A DNA stretch of 64,000 nt from Devosia sp. (GTDB lineage Bacteria > Pseudomonadota > Alphaproteobacteria > Rhizobiales > Devosiaceae): NCBI RefSeq assembly GCF_025809055.1, contig NZ_CP075529.1, positions 2,405,501 to 2,469,500 on the forward strand. Direction: 5' to 3'. Positions 59,878 through 64,000 of this stretch are shown here, one piece after another. Position 1 is the stretch's first letter. Each line of letters begins with the position of its first letter. The translations under genes and the position numbers were made by a program. The notes under the pieces were generated by a model. That model was not told where the DNA came from. It made no database searches and worked only from the letters and a program-made list of their open reading frames with translations.

Positions 59878-60591
59878 TCAGGCCTCCACCGCCACGTCCA
59901 GCGCCAATTCGACCATGTCCTTGAGCGAGGTCTGGCGGGCCTCCGCATCGATCTCCTCATGGGTGACGAGGCAATCGGTCATGGTGCAGATGGTCAGCGC
60001 CCTGACCCCGAACCGCGCCGCCAGCGTGTAGAGCGCCGCCGCTTCCATTTCCACCGCAATCACCCCGTGATCGGGCAGCTTGTCGTAACCGGCAAAGCCA
60101 TCGGCATGATAGAAAATGTCCGAACTCAGCATATTGCCGGCATGGAATTTCAGCCCCTTGGCATCGGCCTTGTCGGCGGCCGACCGCAACAGCCCGAAAT
60201 CGGCGATCGGGGCGAAATTATAGGGCCCGAACCGGCCCTTGACGATGGAGCTGTCCGTGGTCGCCCCCTGCGCCAGCACCACGTCGCGCACCTTGACCTT
60301 GGCATTGAGCCCGCCACAGGTGCCGACGCGGATCAGCGATTTCACCCCGAACGTGTTGATCAGCTCATGCACATAGATCGACAGCGACGGCTGGCCCATG
60401 CCCGAGGCCTGTACCGAAACCGGCCTGCCCTTCCAGGTGCCGGTATAGCCAAGGCAATTGCGCACCGAATTGACCAGGCGCGGCGCCTCGAAAAACGTTT
60501 CGGCGATCCATTTGGCGCGCAGCGGGTCGCCCGGCAGCAGCACGGCCTCGGCATAGTCTCCGGGCTTGGCGTGATTGTGCGGCGTGGTCAT
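59878..60591 (-). CDS. deoD: Purine-nucleoside phosphorylase, DeoD type
   Basis: DeoD splits purine nucleosides with phosphate to the base and ribose-1-phosphate, in salvage. The segments AVLLPGDPLRAKWIAE, IRVGTCGGLNAKVKVRDVV and IAVEMEAAALYTLA are characteristic, and the proton-donor Asp is in TICTMTDCLVTHEE (Escherichia coli has SDH here). Length is 237 residues. GAGAGGGAC precedes the ATG at 60591; the frame is open to 60651. It is divergent from argC. Confidence 0.94.
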   Translation of the reverse strand: MTTPHNHAKPGDYAEAVLLPGDPLRAKWIAETFFEAPRLVNSVRNCLGYTGTWKGRPVSVQASGMGQPSLSIYVHELINTFGVKSLIRVGTCGGLNAKVKVRDVVLAQGATTDSSIVKGRFGPYNFAPIADFGLLRSAADKADAKGLKFHAGNMLSSDIFYHADGFAGYDKLPDHGVIAVEMEAAALYTLAARFGVRALTICTMTDCLVTHEEIDAEARQTSLKDMVELALDVAVEA

Positions 60592-60753
60592 GTCCCTCTC
60601 CGTTTTTGTCCATTTGGTCAAATCATTGCCACTCCCACCCTGTCCTGACAATCCCGGCCTGGGAACCCTTTGCCCCGATCATGCACTATGGTCTTGACGC
60701 AAATCCCCCTGGGCCCCATTTACGGCCCGCCGCAAGCAGGAGGCAGGAACACC

Positions 60754-61707
60754 ATGGTCGCGAAGATTTTCATCGATGGCGAAGCCGGAACCACGGGCCT
60801 GCAGATCCGCGAGCGTCTGGCCGGCCGGCGTGATCTCGAGGTCATCTCCATCGCCCAGGACAAGCGCAAGGATCAGGACGAGCGCAAGCGCCTGCTCAAT
60901 GCCGCCGATGTGGCCATCCTGTGCCTGCCCGACGACGCGGCAAAGGAAAGCGTGCGGCTGATCGAGAATGACACGACCCGCGTCATCGATGCCTCCACCG
61001 CCCATCGCGTGGCCGATGGCTGGGCCTATGGCTTTGCCGAAATGGATGCCGAACAGACCGCCGAGATCGCCAAGGCGCGCTATGTCGCCAATCCCGGCTG
61101 CTGGCCGCAGGGCCTGATCGCCGCCGCAAGGCCGCTGGTCGAGGCGCGGCTTTTGCCGGGCGATTACCCGCTCTCCTATCACGGCATTTCCGGCTATTCC
61201 GGCGGCGGCCGCCAGATGATCGAGGATTATGTGGCCGAGGGCGACAAGGCCAGCCAGTTCATGCCCTATGGCCTCACGTTCAAGCACAAGCACCTGCCGG
61301 AAATGGCCCATTACGCAAAACTCGGCCGCGCCCCGCTGTTCGAGCCGGTGGTCGGCAATTTCGCCCAGGGCATGACCACGAGCCTGCCCATTCACACCGA
61401 CATGTCCGCCGAAATCCCCACCGGCAAGGACCTGCACGCGGCCCTGAGCGATTTTTACGCCGCCATACCCGACAGTTTTGTCCGCGTCGCCCCCTACGAC
61501 GAGACCCTGGCCAAAACCCCGGCGCTCGACCCGCAGGCCCATAACGGCACCAATACGCTGACCCTGCATGTCTTTGCCAATGACGCCGCCAACCAGGCCG
61601 TCATCTGCGCCGTCTACGACAATCTGGGCAAAGGCGCCTCCGGCGCCGCCGTGCAGAACCTCAACATCATGCTCGGCGTCAACCCCCGCGAAAGCCTCGA
61701 GGGGTAA
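60754..61707 (+). CDS. argC: N-acetyl-gamma-glutamyl-phosphate reductase (short type)
   Basis: ArgC carries out the third step of arginine synthesis, making N-acetylglutamate semialdehyde with NADPH. The 317-residue form is the shorter AgrC type common in alphaproteobacteria. The opening KIFIDGEAGTTGLQIRERL is diagnostic and the nucleophile is Cys116 in VANPGCWPQGLI. The segment YHGISGYSGGGRQMIEDY and the end LNIMLGVNPRESLEG match. GGAGG lies upstream of the ATG at 60754; an upstream in-frame start at 60670 is not needed. Confidence 0.95.
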   Translation: MVAKIFIDGEAGTTGLQIRERLAGRRDLEVISIAQDKRKDQDERKRLLNAADVAILCLPDDAAKESVRLIENDTTRVIDASTAHRVADGWAYGFAEMDAEQTAEIAKARYVANPGCWPQGLIAAARPLVEARLLPGDYPLSYHGISGYSGGGRQMIEDYVAEGDKASQFMPYGLTFKHKHLPEMAHYAKLGRAPLFEPVVGNFAQGMTTSLPIHTDMSAEIPTGKDLHAALSDFYAAIPDSFVRVAPYDETLAKTPALDPQAHNGTNTLTLHVFANDAANQAVICAVYDNLGKGASGAAVQNLNIMLGVNPRESLEG

Positions 61708-62181
61708 CGGCAGCGGTTTTGAAGAAAAGTGGACACCACTTTTCTCCCCTTGCGTCCCCCCGGCGATCGAAACCGCAACCCATCAAAGACTGAGCGCGCC
61801 CGCTCCCCGCGCGCGCCTCACCACTCTTCGACCTACTCGCACCCTCGCCCTTCCCCGCCTACACCCTCCCCCTTGAGGGGAGGGTAGTGCACTAGGCCTT
61901 CAGGCCTTAGCGAAACTAGGGAGGGGGTGACTCCACCGGATGACCAGGCCCACCTTGGACTTGTCACCTCCCCCGGATCCGGTACCGGCCGATATGGGGT
62001 GGGGAGCGGACGGTCTGGTGCTGGCGGAGTTAAGTAAAAAGCTGACATAGGTCGCTTGCCATATTCGAGGCTGGTAGCAGACCAGGAGGTCTCAGGATCT
62101 GAAGGAAGAAAAGCCACCGGGACCTTCTCGCCAATGGCTGCCTGCTGTACCACCGTCAACATGGTGACCCGCTCCGCCCAC
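61708..62181. other. Intergenic region with palindromic repeats
   Basis: Holds a copy of the family D palindrome (AGAAAAGTGG-ACA-CCACTTTTCT, 61723-61745) just after argC, which may also act as its terminator. A shortened family B-like block lies at 61861-61933 (CACCCTCCCCCTTGAGGGG, AGGCCTTCAGGCCTTAG, GGGAGGGGGTGACTCC). The remainder to 62181 shows no gene I can support. Confidence 0.65.
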
Positions 62182-63573
62182 TTAAGGGAAGGTGATCAGG
62201 GTTTCCGGCTGCAGAGGGCGCTTTCTTGTTCCGGTAATGCGCTGCCAGTCCACTCGCTCCTCGAAATCAAAGGCCGCTTCCGGCGGACTATCGGGAATGA
62301 AGTAATGTACGTACACAAATTCCAATGGCTTGCCCCTTGGATCAAAGCGTTTCAGGCTCTTGAGTATCCGCTCTATCCTTGCTGCTTCAGAAGCGTCTCC
62401 CTCGACCGCTTCTAGTCCCACATGAATGATCCCAGGCCTGTCCTTGGGAAGCTGGTCCAGAGCCTGAGAGAGTTTTGCGACGACGTCTTTTGCCTTGGCG
62501 TTCACCGATGCTTCCGCCGAGCATTTCCATCGCAGGATCAATGCCTGATCGCATTTGCTCATATAGCGGGGCGAACCGTCGACGCTAAACTTGATGGCTT
62601 GCAGGTGACTTTCGTGTCGACGGTAGCGGCCGGTTAGAAGCTTTATGACCAAGGTTCCAGCAGCAAGGATTTCATTATCTTCAAGCGCTGTTTGCAGGGG
62701 CTCTAAGTCAAGATCGCCGATCACACCGACTGCCATTTCGTCCTGCCAAAGAAGGGAGGGATTGCTCGAATCGAGCCAGTCACGAGCCTTATCGATGAGG
62801 TAGCGGTCGGGAACGTCAGACAGTGGAACCTTGAAGTCGACGTTGCCGAAAACGCTTCGTCCCAAACTGGCCATTAGGTCCGATGCAGGATACCATAAAT
62901 GACGCATCCGCATGCGCTCGGCCTCGCCGTATTCGCTCGTTTCCATCCGCTTGCATTCTATTGCGTAAGTCACACCTTCCAGAGTGACGTCCAAGTCATG
63001 CGCCTTTTCCCCTCGAGGCTCTTCCTTGAAGGCCACGGCTGCACCGCGCCGTCGGTATGCTGCGGCAACTAACAATTCGAACATCCCGCCGTTGGGTTGC
63101 TTTCGCTCAGGACCGACAAGTCGTCTGACGCGACTTTCTAAGCCGGGCACATCAAGGAGCAGGGGCAAAGATCGGCCAATTTCGCGCAGGACGGGAACAA
63201 TGCGTGAAGCATACATGGGTTCGGAGTTCCATAAGTGGTCAAGCACTGCCTCTGCTTGGAAAAGATACCATCCGAACATATCCGTAGGGTCGAAGAACCG
63301 TCCTTTCTCGTCACCGCTATTGTCCCCGATGGCCGAAGCGTGAAGCCGGACAAATGCAGCGATGCGGCGACGTTCCCAATCGTCGCCAATATAGCTCTTC
63401 AACCAGTCGACTGCCCGTCGCAGATCCCTGTCGTCCTGCCAAAGCCTAGGCTCGGGCGAGCGAAAGAGTTCCGGTGGCAGCGGCACCGGCTCTCCACGTG
63501 CAAGCCTTCTCAGGTCGTCGGTTGTTAAAGGCACGGGTTTGTCCTGGTCGAGCAGCGGTCGCAGAGATAGCAA
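62182..63573 (-). CDS. Protein with a PD-(D/E)XK nuclease signature
   Basis: A 463-residue soluble protein with no close family that I recognise. A restriction-endonuclease-like signature is visible in the middle: GGMFELLVAAAYRRRGAAVAF (Glu166 of the leading helix), then HDLDVTLEGVTYAIECKRM, giving Asp195, and Glu206-x-Lys208 eleven residues later. This fits the Mrr/PD-(D/E)XK pattern. The N-terminal 150 residues are helical and the C-terminal 200 unassigned. Base composition is visibly lower in GC than the neighbouring genes, which suggests transfer. A role in defence or DNA repair is inference. No partner gene (methylase, helicase) is present in the window. Confidence 0.75.
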   Translation of the reverse strand: MLSLRPLLDQDKPVPLTTDDLRRLARGEPVPLPPELFRSPEPRLWQDDRDLRRAVDWLKSYIGDDWERRRIAAFVRLHASAIGDNSGDEKGRFFDPTDMFGWYLFQAEAVLDHLWNSEPMYASRIVPVLREIGRSLPLLLDVPGLESRVRRLVGPERKQPNGGMFELLVAAAYRRRGAAVAFKEEPRGEKAHDLDVTLEGVTYAIECKRMETSEYGEAERMRMRHLWYPASDLMASLGRSVFGNVDFKVPLSDVPDRYLIDKARDWLDSSNPSLLWQDEMAVGVIGDLDLEPLQTALEDNEILAAGTLVIKLLTGRYRRHESHLQAIKFSVDGSPRYMSKCDQALILRWKCSAEASVNAKAKDVVAKLSQALDQLPKDRPGIIHVGLEAVEGDASEAARIERILKSLKRFDPRGKPLEFVYVHYFIPDSPPEAAFDFEERVDWQRITGTRKRPLQPETLITFP

Positions 63574-64000
63574 GTCCCATCAGGCGGATAACTTGCACTG
63601 ACGGCCCATCCAGGCCGGTTAGAATCCAAGAACGAGCAAACGATCGTCGTCGACGGCAGCTTCTGTGAAATTACAAAGCTTTGTCAAATGACCGCAATAG
63701 GGCCGGCACCCGCCATGGAGCTGTGCCCGCTTACCATAGGGCGCCCCTTGGCGTTTCGACTGTGCTCAACAATGCCCTGCGGGGATCAACGGCGGGGCAA
63801 ACGGGCATTCATGTGCCGGTGCAGAGCCGAACTGCGTCTTCCCCCTCATGGCTTGCTACAGAGCCGATTCACTCCCTTAAAAGCAAAGGGTGGCAGCTAA
63901 GTCATTCAAATCATTGCGTCTGGGTGGGACACAACCCTTCGAAGGTCAGGGCACATCATCAGTCGTGCGTGTAACGTTTGGATCCCAGGTTTCCGGGGGC
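63574..64000. other. Terminal region without a supported gene
   Basis: The last 427 bases contain only short open frames (for example 63681-63974 rightward) whose translations look like random GC-rich sequence, and no ribosome-binding site or family resemblance stands out. The start of the nuclease-like gene at 63573 lacks a clear Shine-Dalgarno, and this stretch should hold its promoter. Confidence 0.35.

Noticed and set aside
63681..63974. A 97-residue rightward frame at the window end
   Set aside because: No ribosome-binding site, no family resemblance, and a composition unlike a real protein.

Overview
The window is a GC-rich, gene-dense bacterial chromosome segment from an alphaproteobacterium of the Hyphomicrobiales (Rhizobiales) type, most likely Devosia-like. 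The taxonomic call is an inference. It rests on the gene orders proA-nadD-rsfS-rlmH-envC-ctpA-DUF610-rppH, atpHAGDC split from the Fo genes, xerC/priA next to atp, and sdhCDAB, on CtrA-type TTAA-N7-TTAA boxes, and on Rhizobiales-style intergenic hairpin repeats. I see no insertion sequence, prophage, CRISPR array or rRNA. There is one tRNA.

Region by region. 1-7930: proline and NAD biosynthesis (proA, nadD), ribosome maturation (rsfS, rlmH), a septal cell-wall pair (EnvC-like activator and CtpA protease), a DUF610 envelope protein and rppH, all rightward. 7935-10783: an Asp/Glu racemase family protein and a convergent PAS-containing chemoreceptor. 10992-16029: F1 ATP synthase, leftward. 16245-17148: an array of palindromes followed by a ParDE-type toxin-antitoxin module, apparently inserted between atp and priA. 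17150-22674: priA, a small protein, an omptin-family outer-membrane protease, xerC and an EamA transporter. 22755-24482: a secreted acidic protein made of eight cysteine-paired repeats. 24868-28772: succinate dehydrogenase, with a small secreted Cys protein between sdhA and sdhB. 29097-33894: a second chemoreceptor with a C-terminal CheR-docking pentapeptide, nudK, DUF1737, a beta-carbonic anhydrase and two tandem EF-hand proteins. 33901-36877: two overlapping EamA transporters and asd. 37200-46531: envelope and redox genes, namely an unknown secreted protein, a HI0933-type flavoprotein, two PagL-like outer-membrane proteins, a fasciclin protein, an LLM flavin oxidoreductase, an unexplained membrane protein plus ClpP-like protease pair, and a Gfo/Idh/MocA oxidoreductase. 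46708-48538: a TetR/short-chain reductase divergon and tRNA-Ala(CGC). 48605-57417: a catabolic island with a LacI regulator, a tripartite tricarboxylate transporter (tctCBA), an IlvD/Edd dehydratase, a DHDPS-family enzyme, an RraA-family enzyme and a FadR/GntR regulator. 57565-61707: an M20 peptidase, DUF1304, an unknown secreted protein, deoD and argC. 62182-63573: a protein carrying a PD-(D/E)XK nuclease signature; the last 0.4 kb holds nothing I can call.

How the genes work together. The best-supported local system is the sugar-acid-like island. Two copies of a LacI-type palindrome (TGTATGCGCATACA and a one-mismatch copy) lie in the divergent promoter region between tctC and the dehydratase, so a single repressor probably couples uptake to breakdown of the same compound. 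The least explained items are the eight-repeat secreted protein, the CtrA-boxed membrane/protease pair at 43-45 kb, the palindrome array beside ParDE, and the terminal nuclease-like gene. The intergenic spaces carry several repeat families, including a roughly 200-bp element present in opposite orientations at 24.6 and 31.9 kb.
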